From Leuctra nigra (lineage: Eukaryota > Arthropoda > Insecta > Plecoptera > Leuctridae), in the NCBI GenBank assembly GCA_934045905.1, contig OW203773.1, positions 20,261,246 through 20,325,245 of the forward strand: 64,000 bases of DNA, written 5' to 3'. Shown one piece after another: positions 31,846 to 43,328 of the stretch (positions are counted from its first letter, which is position 1; each line of letters opens with the position of its first letter). The position numbers and the translations under genes are program-made. The notes beneath the pieces are model-generated. The model was not told the origin of the DNA, did not search any database, and was given only the letters and a program-made list of their open reading frames with translations.

Positions 31846-32403
31846 TTACACAAACTCTTCCAGAGAATATTGAAAAAGTACGCTATAGTCTAAATAATTT
31901 ATGTCATGGGAAGCAACCAATCCTTAAATTACTCTATTTTATACTACTAAGCGTGAACGAAATTCAATGGATGGGGAAATCCAGATAAGAGATTGAGTTT
32001 CGAGGGGTCTATAGATAGGCTCACAGCCCGCATGGCCCGCATATGGAGTTTACTTTGATTTTGTATTCCCAAGCTATCAGGTTAGCTGGAATGACTATAC
32101 CTTGGGGGTAAAACAAATTGTTTGGATAGTTTGGAAATATTGTGCCTTTTTTAACGAGATTCTCTATGATTTTTGACAATTAAAAATATAACCGTTTGAC
32201 CATTGCATAGTCATTGGGACCAACATTTTTTTTTCTTACAATGGTCAGACTATATCTGTCCTTCCTTCCAAAGAAACTGAAATATTATGCGTGCTTGGAT
32301 TAATATGTCAAATTTCTTGTAAGATATCAGATTTTTTATCAATTGCTTCTCTGCCATATTTCGTTTCGGTTCTTCCCAAGCAGGAACTTGCAAACGCATA
32401 TCA
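31846..32403. other. Anonymous DNA
   Basis: A short similarity to repeat R4 ('gaccaacattttttttt') occurs at about 32218. No gene is seen. Confidence 0.35.
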
Positions 32404-32444
32404 ATTCACATGCATCAACGCGTTGCACAGAGCGTTTTCCTCGC
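32404..32444 (+). mobile_element. Helitron-like 3' end left of the minisatellite
   Basis: It carries 'atcaacgcgttgcacagagc' followed by 'gttttcc'. The terminus is CTCG instead of CTAG. A second block in the opposite orientation lies beyond the array at 36451-36478. Confidence 0.4.
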
Positions 32445-32610
32445 TACATTTCATCTTTATCAAATGAACGCTCAGAACGCTGGCTGCACTAGGTCATCAC
32501 GGTACTCGAGCCTCTTACATCAACATCGCTCAGTTCCCACGGTGCAGCGCGGCGAGGTAACTAGCAAGTGAAAGTATCAGCGTCGATCATTTCATGGCTG
32601 ATGATCACCC

Positions 32611-35600
32611 AGTCCGCCCTCGAGCCATGTCCTCTGCACTGTGATGACACTTGCAACCCGTCCGCCCGGCAGCATGTCCTCTGCACTGTGATGACACTTG
32701 CAACCCGTCCGCCCGGCAGCATGTCCTCTGCACTGTGATGACACTTGCAACCCGTCCGCCCGGCAGCATGTCCTCTGCACTGTGATGACACTTGCAACCC
32801 GTCCGCCCGGCAGCATGTCCTCTGCACTGTGATGACACTTGCAACCCGTCCGCCCGGCAGCATGTCCTCTGCACTGTGATGACACTTGCAACCCGTCCGC
32901 CCGGCAGCATGTCCTCTGCACTGTGATGACACTTGCAACCCGTCCGCCCGGCAGCATGTCCTCTGCACTGTGATGACACTTGCAACCCGTCCGCCCGGCA
33001 GCATGTCCTCTGCACTGTGATGACACTTGCAACCCGTCCGCCCGGCAGCATGTCCTCTGCACTGTGATGACACTCGCAACCCGTCCGCCCGGCAGCATGT
33101 CCTCTGCACTGTGATGACACTCGCAACCCGTCCGCCCGGCAGCATGTCCTCTGCACTGTGATGACACTCGCAACCCGTCCGCCCGGCAGCATGTCCTCTG
33201 CACTGTGATGACACTCGCAACCCGTCCGCCCGGCAGCATGTCCTCTGCACTGTGATGACACTCGCAACCCGTCCGCCCGGCAGCATGTCCTCTGCACTGT
33301 GATGACACTCGCAACCCGTCCGCCCGGCAGCATGTCCTCTGCACTGTGTTGACACTTGCAACCCGTCCGCCCGGCAGCATGTCCTCTGCACTGTGATGAC
33401 ACTTGCAACCCGTCCGCCCGGCAGCATGTCCTCTGCACTGTGATGACACTTGCAACCCGTCCGCCCGGCAGCATGTCCTCTGCACTGTGATGACACTTGC
33501 AACCCGTCCGCCCGGCAGCATGTCCTCTGCACTGTGATGACACTTGCAACCCGTCCGCCCGGCAGCATGTCCTCTGCACTGTGATGACACTCGCAACCGG
33601 TCCGCCCGGCAGCATGTCCTCTGCACTGTGATGACACTGGCAACCCGTCCGCCCGGCAGCATGTCCTCTGCACTGTGATGACACTTGCAACCCGTCCGCC
33701 CGGCAGCATGTCCTCTGCACTGTGATGACACTTGCAACCCGTCCGCCCGGCAGCATGTCCTCTGCACTGTGATGACACTTGCAACCCGTCCGCCCGGCAG
33801 CATGTCCTCTGCACTGTGATGACACTCGCAACCCGTCCGCCCGGCAGCATGTCCTCTGCACTGTGATGACACTCGCAACCCGTCCGCCCGGCAGCATGTC
33901 CTCTGCACTGTGATGACACTCGCAACCCGTCCGCCCGGCAGCATGTCCTCTGCACTGTGATGACACTCGCAACCCGTCCGCCCGGCAGCATGTCCTCTGC
34001 ACTGTGATGACACTCGCAACCCGTCCGCCCGGCAGCATGTCCTCTGCACTGTGATGACACTCGCAACCCGTCCGCCCGGCAGCATGTCCTCTGCACTGTG
34101 ATGACACTCGCAACCCGTCCGCCCGGCAGCATGTCCTCTGCACTGTGAAGACACTCGCAACCCGTCCGCCCGGCAGCATGTCCTCTGCACTGTGATGACA
34201 CTCGCAACCCGTCCGCCCGGCAGCATGTCCTCTGCACTGTGATGACACTCGCAACCCGTCCGCCCGGCAGCATGTCCTCTGCACTGTGATGACACTCGCA
34301 ACCCGTCCGCCCGGCAGCATGTCCTCTGCACTGTGATGACACTCGCAACCCGTCCGCCCGGCAGCATGTCCTCTGCACTGTGATGACACTCGCAACCCGT
34401 CCGCCCGGCAGCATGTCCTCTGCACTGTGATGACACTCGCAACCCGTCCGCCCGGCAGCATGTCCTCTGCACTGTGATGACACTTGCAACCCGTCCGCCC
34501 CGCAGCATGTCCTCTGCACTGTGATGACACTCGCAACCCGTCCGCCCGGCAGCATGTCCTCTGCACTGTGAAGACACTCGCAACCCGTCCGCCCGGCAGC
34601 ATGTCCTCTGCACTGTGATGACACTCGCAACCCGTCCGCCCGGCAGCATGTCCTCTGCACTGTGATGACACTCGCAACCCGTCCGCCCGGCAGCATGTCC
34701 TCTGCACTGTGATGACACTCGCAACCCGTCCGCCCGGCAGCATGTCCTCTGCACTGTGATGACACTCGCAACCCGTCCGCCCGGCAGCATGTCCTCTGCA
34801 CTGTGATGACACTCGCAACCCGTCCGCCCGGCAGCATGTCCTCTGCACTGTGATGACACTCGCAACCCGTCCGCCCGGCAGCATGTCCTCTGCACTGTGA
34901 TGACACTTGCAACCCGTCCGCCCGGCAGCATGTCTTCTGCACTGTGATGACACTTGCAACCCGTCCGCCCGGCAGCATGTCCTCTGCACTGTGATGACAC
35001 TTGCAACCCGTCCGCCCGGCAGCATGTCCTCTGCACTGTGATGACACTCGCAACCCGTCCGCCCGGCAGCATGTCCTCTGCACTGTGATGACACTCGCAA
35101 CCCGTCCGCCCGGCAGCATGTCCTCTGCACTGTGATGACACTCGCAACCCGTCCGCCCGGCAGCATGTCCTCTGCACTGTGATGACACTCGCAACCCGTC
35201 CGCCCGGCAGCATGTCCTCTGCACTGTGATGACACTCGCAACCCGTCCGCCCGGCAGCATGTCCTCTGCACTGTGATGACACTCGCAACCCGTCCGCCCG
35301 GCAGCATGTCCTCTGCACTGTGATGACACTCGCAACCCGTCCGCCCGGCAGCATGTCCTCTGCACTGTGATGACACTCGCAACCCGTCCGCCCGGCAGCA
35401 TGTCCTCTGCACTGTGATGACACTCGCAACCCGTCCGCCCGGCAGCATGTCCTCTGCACTGTGATGACACTCGCAACCCGTCCGCCCGGCAGCATGTCCT
35501 CTGCACTGTGATGACACTCGCAACCCGTCCGCCCGGCAGCATGTCCTCTGCACTGTGATGACACTCGCAACCCGTCCGCCCGGCAGCATGTCCTCTGCAC

Positions 35601-35967
35601 TGTGATGACACTCGCAACCCGTCCGCCCGGCAGCATGTCCTCTGCACTGTGATGACACTTGCAACCCGTCCGCCCGGCAGCATGTCCTCTGCACTGTGAT
35701 GACACTCGCAACCCGTCCGCCCGGCAGCATGTCCTCTGCACTGTGATGACACTCGCAACCCGTCCGCCCGGCAGCATGTCCTCTGCACTGTGATGACACT
35801 GGCAACCCGTCCGCCCGGCAGCATGTCCTCTGCACTGTGATGACACTTGCAACCCGTCCGCCCGGCAGCATGTCCTCTGCACTGTGATGACACTTGCAAC
35901 CCGTCCGCCCGGCAGCATGTCCTCTGCACTGTGATGACACTTGCAACCCGTCCGCCCGGCACCATGT
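32611..35967. repeat. Minisatellite, 47 bp x 71 copies
   Basis: Units beginning 'atgtcctctgcactgtgatg' repeat every 47 bp from 32627; the ATG of the unit after the 71st complete copy is at 35964. Copies are nearly identical. The main variant is one base in 'cact?gcaaccc', T, C or (twice) G. Because 47 leaves remainder 2 on division by 3 and the minus-strand unit has no stop in any frame, all three minus-strand frames stay open for over 3.3 kb and translate to the same 47-residue peptide repeat. These are by-products, not genes. A SINE-A follows within 60 bp. Confidence 0.98.
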
Positions 35968-36017
35968 TGTCTTAGGCCAGGGGTCGTAACACGGAACAGA
36001 ACGGAACAGAACACGGA

Positions 36018-36243
36018 ACAGGTATGGCTGAGTGGTAACGCTCTGAAATTGTATTCCGGAGGCCCGGGTTCGATTCCCGCGGCCGTCCTCCCTCAATGTG
36101 TTTTTCGTGGTATTCCCTCAGTCGACAGGCAAATGCTGGGAAGGTACCCTACTAATAGGCCACGACAGCCTCCTTCCCACCGTCCATACTTACATACTCT
36201 TCACCATCATCTCCCAATCATCATCATTATAATTATTCATTGT
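36018..36243 (+). mobile_element. SINE-A with intact head, 3' end lost
   Basis: The head and core are complete, with box A 'tggctgagtggtaac' and box B GGTTCGATTCC. The copy stops after 'attattcattg', without the 'gacgttaag' tail. Short 'cggaacagaa' repeats (35990-36017) link it to the minisatellite. Confidence 0.85.
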
Positions 36244-36440
36244 TGAATGTCTAAAAAACGCCCTGCGGGGCAACAATTGGGGGAGCTTCGTCAAAATATA
36301 AAAATTTTCTAGTTATTCAACTTATTATTTTCGGTATATTTTTGATTTCCTCTACTGCGGCTCCCATTATAATGTATTAATTTTTGGGAAATTGGCTCCA
36401 TCACCAAAATTGGTTGACGTCCCATGTACTAGTCCATGTC
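36244..36440. other. Anonymous DNA with 'ccctgcgggg' motif
   Basis: The motif at 36263-36272 belongs to the dispersed block seen at 4275 and 4400. The rest is not recognised. Confidence 0.35.
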
Positions 36441-36600
36441 GGGCGTGTGATATGCTGAACGCGTTGATAAGTGAGCATTGGAAATGCATGACTTTACCAC
36501 AGCTCTTCGCTCAGTTTATCTGTCAGTAAAGTGTGTGGAAACTATATACATTGATTTTCCGGTGAAACCAAGTGTACGATCTTGCTGAAAATCAATAGTA
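36441..36600 (-). mobile_element. Helitron-like element, degraded
   Basis: On the minus strand it runs from 'agcaagatcgtacacttgg' and 'caccggaaaatc' to 'ctcacttatcaacgcgttc' near 36455. The hairpin and CTAG end are lost. Confidence 0.45.
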
Positions 36601-37676
36601 AGACGAATTGGATATAGTAATGAAACCTTTGTAAATAAATTGGCGTGATCCGTGGACTTCATTATAGACCTGTAATGCAACGAGATCAGAGATTTGCGCT
36701 CGTAACGTTTAAAAAATCAACTTAAAAACCGTGCATTGAACTCTCTTGAAAAACAACGTGGTTGTTCTTTAACGAATGTCAATTTAGGGTCAAGTCTCGT
36801 CGTTCTACTCTATATTTATGTTTTTATTTTGAGAATAACATGCGGTGGGTGGGTGACTGGGTGACTATTTTCACCAGGCAGGTATTTTTTATAATGCGCA
36901 AAAGTATAATAGTACGTAGGTATACTTTATGCTTTAATTTTTTTTTAAATTATGGAATAAATTGTATTTTTCTCATTCTTAAACAAATAAAATCCAAAAA
37001 AGCGCCAACATTTACTTATTAAAAAATGAATAACTCTTACATTTAGTTAAAATAATTATGATATTTATTTTACGAGAAATACATGTTTAATTCGAAGCAA
37101 CATAATTTATAGTTCATTAAGATCTAATTTGCTTTCTGCACACTAAACTGCACAGTCTAATGGTGTCTTAAGGTACTCCTAAACACGTATATATAACACG
37201 TTACGTCACACTACAAAATGTTACACGACAGTCCAGCAGAAGACGAATAATAAACCTCTGCGTATAAATATGACAGGGGAAATGCAAATCAGATTCACAC
37301 GCTCAAGTAGGTGTTCAATGCGGCGTGATAATCAAATAGAGAGTAGATTGTCGCCACTCACGCCCTGAGCAGTTCACACGGACAGTTCCTGATCGCTAAT
37401 GTCAAATGCATTTTTAATGACTGGGACTGTCTGGAAAGCAGAATGCATTACATTGGTTGTTGTTTCTCATTTCATGTCAATCGAAGGAGGATCAGGAATT
37501 GTTTTTTCATTAAAGATAATCGTTATTATCTTATATTTTCATATTTTTTTTATTATTTATCACTATCAGTACATAATATAAAAATTTTAAGTTCAATTAT
37601 TTTTCTTAACCGTTACTTAATTCTCGTTTTTTGTTTTTTCGATTTTTCTAATTATCGTATTTATCGTTTATCTATA
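36601..37676. other. Anonymous AT-rich DNA
   Basis: Open frames at 36762-37022 and 37399-37736 are Phe/Ile/Tyr-rich, as AT-rich chance frames are. No exon is supported. Confidence 0.4.
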
Positions 37677-38092
37677 TTTCTAGCAAGATCATTTACTTGG
37701 TTTAACCGACAAATATGTAAAGTTCCTCAGATGTAGAAGGCCGGACATCAATCCCATGATTCTTGAGGTGATCTCAATAACCAGTAATTCTGTTTTCATC
37801 CAATCCTTTTTGTAATGGTGGACATGAGTCATTGTGTAAGAGAATACTTAAATATATCTGTATTTGTTGGCATCAGTCAAAATGGCAATTAATGAAGCTT
37901 GATTACAGCGAAATCGAGGAAAATTTACTTGCTGCCTTCCACATCTGCAGAGTATATAATCCGCTTTACTGATGGATACTCTGAAGTGGTCAAAGTCTCC
38001 CATGCATTTCCAAGGCTCGCTTATCAAAAGCTCGTTTATACGCTCGGTGTACTTTCTCTATTATTTTGGTTTGTTTTGTTTTTGTGAGCAAT
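37677..38092 (+). mobile_element. Helitron-like element with an internal R2 insertion
   Basis: It starts 'tctagcaagatcatttacttgg' near 37678, is interrupted by an inverted R2 copy (37715-37870), and resumes with 'tccgctttactgatgg' at 37960 and 'ggctcgcttatcaaaagctcg' at 38011. Confidence 0.45.
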
Positions 38093-38094
38093 GT

Positions 38095-39140
38095 CTTTTG
38101 AGACAAAAGATATTGACAATTTACGTAAATGTTTTGACTGCTTAGAAAGAAATATTGTTAATTGAAGTTGATATTCAAAGAAGTAAACAATATCAAGAAG
38201 CTCAAAAGATATTGACAATTTACGTACAAATAAATGCTTTGACTCTTTCGAAAGTAATATTTGGTAAAGTAGGTATATATATTAAAAAAAATACATTAAA
38301 AAAATCAAGAAGCTCAAAAGATATTGACAATTTACGTACAAATAAATGCTTTGACTATTTCGAAAGTAATATTTGGTAAAGTAGAGGTATATATATTCAA
38401 AAAAAATATATTCGCACAATCAAGATCAGCTCTGCACTCTAGTGGTGGAGATGTGGTACTAGAGGAAAGGGTTCAACATTCATTTCTCCATAAGGAACCT
38501 GTAGAGTTTGGATACCTCTACTTCATACACTATTAAACATAGAACCCTGAAAAAAGTAACGAGTATAGAAAAGATTATGCTTTATCGATCTGTCACCTCA
38601 GAATTTTTCTCCGAGGTTAAATTGCAGCGTAATAATCATGCAAACATGAAATGCAGCAGCCAATCAGAGTACAGGAAATGGTTCAAAAGACCAATCAGGC
38701 TACAGTATAAGCCGTATTAGCTTCATACGGAAAGTTATTTTATAATTATTTAGACACAATAAATGCATTTCTGAGGTAACAGATCGAATAAGCATAATCT
38801 TTTCTATACTACTTACAATTTTTATGGTTCTATGTTTAATAGTGTATGCTGTAGAGGTATCCAAACTCTACAGGTTCCTTATGGATAATTGAATGTTGAA
38901 CCCTTTCCTCTAGTACCACATCTCTACCACTAGAGTGCAGAACTGATCTTGGTTGTGCGAGAATCAAGAAGCTCAAAAGATATTGACAATTTACGTACAA
39001 ATGAATGCTTTGACTATTTCGAAAGTAATATTTGGTAAAGTAGAGGTATATATATTCAAAAAAAATATATATAAAAAAAATCAAGAAGCTCAAAAGATAT
39101 TGACAATTTACCTAAATGTTATGATTGTTTCGAAAGAAAC
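38095..39140. repeat. Imperfect tandem repeat of about 110 bp, split by a foldback element
   Basis: Copies or part copies of a unit containing 'aaaagatattgacaattta' and 'tttcgaaagtaatatttgg' lie at 38106, 38205, 38315, 38978 and 39092. The third and fourth are separated by the 549-bp element at 38412-38960. Confidence 0.8.
38412..38960. mobile_element. Foldback MITE of 549 bp
   Basis: Arms of about 195 bp start TCGCACAA at both ends and continue through 'caagatcag.tctgcactc' and 'gatgtggtactagagg' to about 38615 and 38770. The central 150 bp is unique. It carries no open transposase. Confidence 0.75.
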
Positions 39141-39178
39141 GTATACGAACGCATCTTCCTATACAGTTCCGCTTCAGA

Positions 39179-39425
39179 AGACCCCCGCTAATCAGCTGCG
39201 AAGAAGATGTTCTGCACGAGACTCCACATCGCGGCCCGGGGCATCGCGCAGAGAGAAGAACCGTAACGCATGGGCGACACGGCGCGGAGACAGACGGCGA
39301 AGATGGGCGTTGGTCCAGACGAGGAAGATGCTGCGCTCGCGACCCCTCCCAACATTCCTTTCCCATCTTCATGCGGAGATGTTCGGTGCTCGGTGTGCCG
39401 CGTTGAGGAGCGAGCACAGAGGCAG
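39179..39425 (+). CDS. Candidate first coding exon in a CpG-rich island (coding from 39270)
   Basis: A CpG-rich island starts right after an acceptor-like TTCCGCTTCAG at 39178 and ends at a CAG-GTAATAGTAAG donor after 39425. The ATG at 39270 directly follows an in-frame stop, so the region before it would be 5' UTR. Its 52 codons are open to the donor, and the peptide ends GDVRCSVCRVEERAQRQ, with a CxxC pair. A plus-strand gene continuing beyond this point is plausible. Two other frames and the minus strand are also open because of the base composition, so the call is tentative. I cannot name a family. Confidence 0.35.
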
Positions 39426-39904
39426 GTAATAGTAAGACTTCAACAGATAGTTGCATGAACTTCTTTTGTTTTAGGCAGCAAAGCAAAATGATTGAATTTT
39501 CCACCAAAGGACGGACATTACGATGATGGGTCAGATTATACCTTTATTGAGGTGAATCGATGTATTTTTGTAATGTGGGTGATTCCTCTTCGTACAAATT
39601 CTCCGGAGATCGTCAAAAAGCAGAGAATCACAGCTATTCTGCGTGCCATCAAGATGGTGACAGGCAACAATGAGATGACATCACGTGCAAACTATGAATA
39701 ACTAAGTATTTACAGATTTAAAAAAAACTCTCCTAGGGCAAAATTTTCAATGATTTGCTCAATTTTAAACAGTTGATGCGGATTATTTGACATGACAACG
39801 AACAAAGCTATTGGTTTCAGTAAACATTGAAAAACATGACCCTTTATCTTTATTCTTGTGAAGCGTTGAAATTACTTTTCAAATTATTAAGTTTTACTAT
39901 TTTA
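39426..39904. other. Anonymous DNA, possible intron
   Basis: If the exon at 39270-39425 is real this would be the start of its intron. No second exon is visible. Confidence 0.3.
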
Positions 39905-40055
39905 TAGTATTGTTTAACGTCGCACTGTTCTTCAACTATTCTAATGTCAACGGAATTATGATTCTGCCTATAAGGATGGACGGTGGGAAGGAGGCGGCCG
40001 TGGCCTATAAGTTGAGAACCTTCCCGGCATTTGCATCTAGACTGAGGAAAACCAC
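39905..40055 (-). mobile_element. SINE-A, core with internal deletion
   Basis: The tail complement is present, but the ATC-triplet region is deleted ('ttatgattctgcctataagg'). It ends in the linker at 'aaaaccacg'. Confidence 0.8.
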
Positions 40056-40940
40056 GTAAAAAAATGTATACACTGAAAGTGTCGAAACTTCCTCTAAGTC
40101 GAAATTGTCCTAAGGTAGACGATCATAATACATGCGTGGTAATGACTGAGAAACAGCATTACGTGCGTGTAAGCTATAAGGCGCGTAAGCGTAAGACCAT
40201 CCGACTATGCTTATGCACCTCGGGCTTGCGACAGTTAATAACTATAATAACTATGTTAAATATCAATTGATAGTTGGTATTTATTACGTGCCTAAGGATC
40301 GCAATTCCAACTACAAATATAGTGATGTAAAACGAAAGTAAGGGAATAATATCTCTTCAAGCTTGGCCCTTTTATATACTTACCTATCAAATACCAATTA
40401 ATTTGTAGCCGACATTTAATTATTGTCGTTCGCGGAATATTTCTGTAGGCAGGTCTTTCTGATTGGATATCGATATGATAATTATACCAATCAATGAGAT
40501 TTTATTACAAAATTAGTGGTTTAAAGGAATGTTTGACTTATATTGAAACTGGTACAATTAAAAATATATTATTTTAATTATGAACAGAAATATAAATGAT
40601 GTTTTGCCGAGTAGATTTATACCACTAACATTTAGGTTATCACTGTTCTTAACTTACTTGGGCTGCTTACTTGTACCTACCGACTTTTTTTTAGAAAAAT
40701 TGCACAATAAAATAGGTATACTAAATGGACTATAGTTCTTGCTAGATATTATGATTATTCATGCCAAGTTTCAGCTTGCTGTTGAACGGTTATTCAGTTT
40801 CGATCTTTTCTGTGAATCGTCTTTGACCAGTTTAGACCGTCCCGGATATTTTTTGACTTTCCAAAATGGGTTGATTTCGCTAAATATCGATCTCAGCTGA
40901 CATCTACTTACAATATTTGCTCTGAAATTCAAAAGTCATA
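40056..40940. other. Anonymous AT-rich DNA
   Basis: I see no exon or definable repeat. Confidence 0.4.
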
Positions 40941-40963
40941 CCCCCCCCCCCCCCCCCCCCCCC
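40941..40963. repeat. Poly-C run, 23 bases
   Basis: An uninterrupted C run lies just left of the F1 element. Runs of this length are prone to slippage and sequencing error. Confidence 0.9.
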
Positions 40964-40977
40964 GGGAATCCCATTAA

Positions 40978-41495
40978 GGTGGTATTAGCGCTCAGCCCTG
41001 TTTTAGAAAATTGGGAGAGAAAAATTGTTTCATAAATAGGTGTAACTTTGATAGGATGTTCACATGACTTGACTGTATTAGTAGCACTATTCATTTTTGC
41101 TTCTTGCATTGTTAATTAGGCGCTGGTTATTCAACAAAACCGTTAAAAACTTTGAAATTTGCGATACGATTGGAGACCAAACCCGTTAACCAATTGATCT
41201 CAAAATTTAATCATGATCAGATAAAAGACAACCTTAGGGTTATCACTTGGACAATATTTTTAATTATTTTTATACATCACCCAGCGAGACAAGAAAATAA
41301 AGAATTTTTCACCAAAAATCAACTTGTTACAAATTAACGAAGCGAAAAATTAAAAATGTACCAAGGGATAACCCTAAGTTTGTCTTTCATCTAATCATGG
41401 TGAAATCTCAAATTATTTCGTCGACCCATTTCGTCTCCAATCGTATCCAAAAATGTGCCTGCAAAACGCGGCAAAATCGCTCGCGCAATAAAATA
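40978..41495 (+). mobile_element. TTAA-type MITE, family F1, right end decayed
   Basis: TTAA at 40974-40977 is followed by GGTGGTATTAGCGCTCAGCC. The body matches 3087-3600 through 'gcgatacgattggagacc' and its internal complement. The right terminus near 'cgctcgcgcaataaa' has lost its TTAA. Confidence 0.7.
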
Positions 41496-42274
41496 CCGAC
41501 GAACTTACTTCCGCGAAGACGACTAAATCTTTTAAACAATTCTTCACTATCCTACTTTTCCACTCGGAAAGAATCTCGCAAATCGATGTCACGACGAAAT
41601 AAAAACTGGCCGCTAGGTTGGCACACGTGCGAGTTGAATCTAGGATGTGCAGTGGTCAGCAGAGTTTGACCCGTGACCTGTGCCCGTGATGGAACCTGTT
41701 GAGTTGACCACTTTCATATCGCATGTGGAATAACAATGATCCATCTTGTTGGGAATCTTTTCCTGTTTCTACCTTATGTGGATAATGTGTTGGTGATAGG
41801 TTATTGGTTGATGCGGAGACAGATAGGCTACGAGATGGAATCTTGTTATTATCGGATTTTTTTGTATTTTTTACAAGTACCTTTCTCTATTTTATTATTT
41901 ATATATAATATCGTTATACACCATTTTCTTAATTTGCAATTATTGTTAGTACCTATCAATAACATAAGATGTAATACGACATTAAATCATTTCAATACAA
42001 ATCAGGTTTGAGACAATATTTATTTGTTTTTTTCCTTTATCGATTTAAATTTTCTCTTATACGTAGATAATATAATATTATGATGCCACTGATAGTTATT
42101 AAAAAAAAAATTAAATTAAATGTGTATAGGTAACTGAGAAGGTTGGTACTGCATACGCTATGAATTTTAAATCGATTATGTAGGAAGTTATAAGTAAATT
42201 TATGTCTTTATGCCATATAAAACTTTTATAAGAAAATAATATTACGTAGAATTTCCTTTTGTAAATCACTCAAG
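41496..42274. other. Anonymous DNA
   Basis: 41500-41700 is GC-richer with no clear exon. The open frame at 41736-42011 is hydrophobic and AT-driven, without splice or start context. Confidence 0.35.
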
Positions 42275-42420
42275 AAAGTATGCACTTATTGCCATTTTTA
42301 AAAACTGTCAGAAATGAAGTATCGAACTAAATTTTTTCCACTGCAATTCAATCTGATTTGCTTTATGTACCAAAGTGTATGGATTGCTAAAGTTTCAATA
42401 AAAACAGATACTTTTATGTT
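42275..42420. repeat. Repeat R4, 3' part
   Basis: 'tgtcagaaatgaagtatcga', 'gcaattcaatctgatttgct' and 'tatgtaccaa' match 46440-46535 in order. Confidence 0.6.
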
Positions 42421-42599
42421 GATTGAGTGGATTATATTTCAATTCAATACAAGTCTTCCTCACATTTTCACTTTGTTGTTAAAATTGACACTGTTTTAGG
42501 AAAAAACTTTTCTCATTTCATTCTAGAAAAATAGCTGCGATTTCTAAAACATAACAGAGGTTAAAACGCACCTCATCCAATCACATTCTTACAACCAGC

Positions 42600-42790
42600 A
42601 TGACTGATTATCTTAGAATGTGCTCACGATCCTCTCGCCATATCCTAGAACTGGATAGATTATGGAAAGAAGAAGAGTTGACCTTTGAGTCTGACCTTTG
42701 TCCGACCTACAACAACTCGGCGATGACCAAGACCTTAGAAACCATTCGACACAATCCATCGTTCATGTCCAAACGTGAATACGTGACGAG
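42600..42790 (+). CDS. Candidate first coding exon, 63 codons
   Basis: An ATG with A at -3 opens 63 codons (MTDYLRMCSRSSRHILEL at the start) up to a GACGAG-GTAATG donor after 42790. Without splicing the frame ends at TAA one codon later. The residue mix is balanced (acidic EEELTFESDL, Ser/Thr-rich) and unlike the Phe/Ile-rich chance frames nearby. No family is recognised. The sequence is not repeated elsewhere in the window, which argues against a transposon source. Confidence 0.35.
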
Positions 42791-42911
42791 GTAATGTGAC
42801 CGCTGCTTATCACTCGCTGAGCGTTGCACTTAATAGATGCATAGCCATTAGCACTGGCGGATATAGCATAGGTTAGACGTGATTCTTTTGTAGTGGTGGA
42901 GGCCGAGGTAA

Positions 42912-43328
42912 AGTAGGTATTACATTATGCAATCCAAGTTGGTCAATTCAAATCTGCCGATTAGAATTTGCCAATTTGGCTAGTGTGATAGACAAGAAAA
43001 ATCCAAATCTTGGCAATTCTTGATTTAGAACCGGTTCTATTTTCCTAACTGCAGTTGGACAATTTGAAATGAATAGACACTAGTATTGAAGCAAATATCG
43101 AAACGGAGAACACAACTTCGTAATATTTAATCATTATTATGTATAAAGATCACATATTAACAGAACAATTGAATGCTATTGCTGTTTAGGACGATTGTTA
43201 TGATAAAAACATAAAACTAACCTAACCTCAAACCTTGAATTGACACATTCAACAAGATTTGAATTGGTACAATTTGAATCTGGAAGATTTGAGTTGCCCA
43301 GCTTGAATTGTATAGTGTAATACCCACT
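42912..43328. mobile_element. PIF/Harbinger-like MITE, TAA target duplication
   Basis: TAA stands immediately outside both ends (42909-42911 and 43329-43331). The termini are AGTAGGTATTACA and, on the complement, AGTGGGTATTACA. The body matches 30850-31260 in inverted order. Its right end abuts the F3 foldback beginning 'gcgaacggg'. Confidence 0.75.

Noticed and set aside
32561..36096. Three overlapping minus-strand open frames of 1134-1163 codons
   Set aside because: They are the three readings of a 47-bp tandem repeat with no stop codon. They have identical peptide periods and no gene structure.
38953..39507. Long overlapping frames of 93-158 codons around the CpG-rich island
   Set aside because: At least three frames on two strands are open at once. 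Only the frame with start context and a donor was kept as a candidate.
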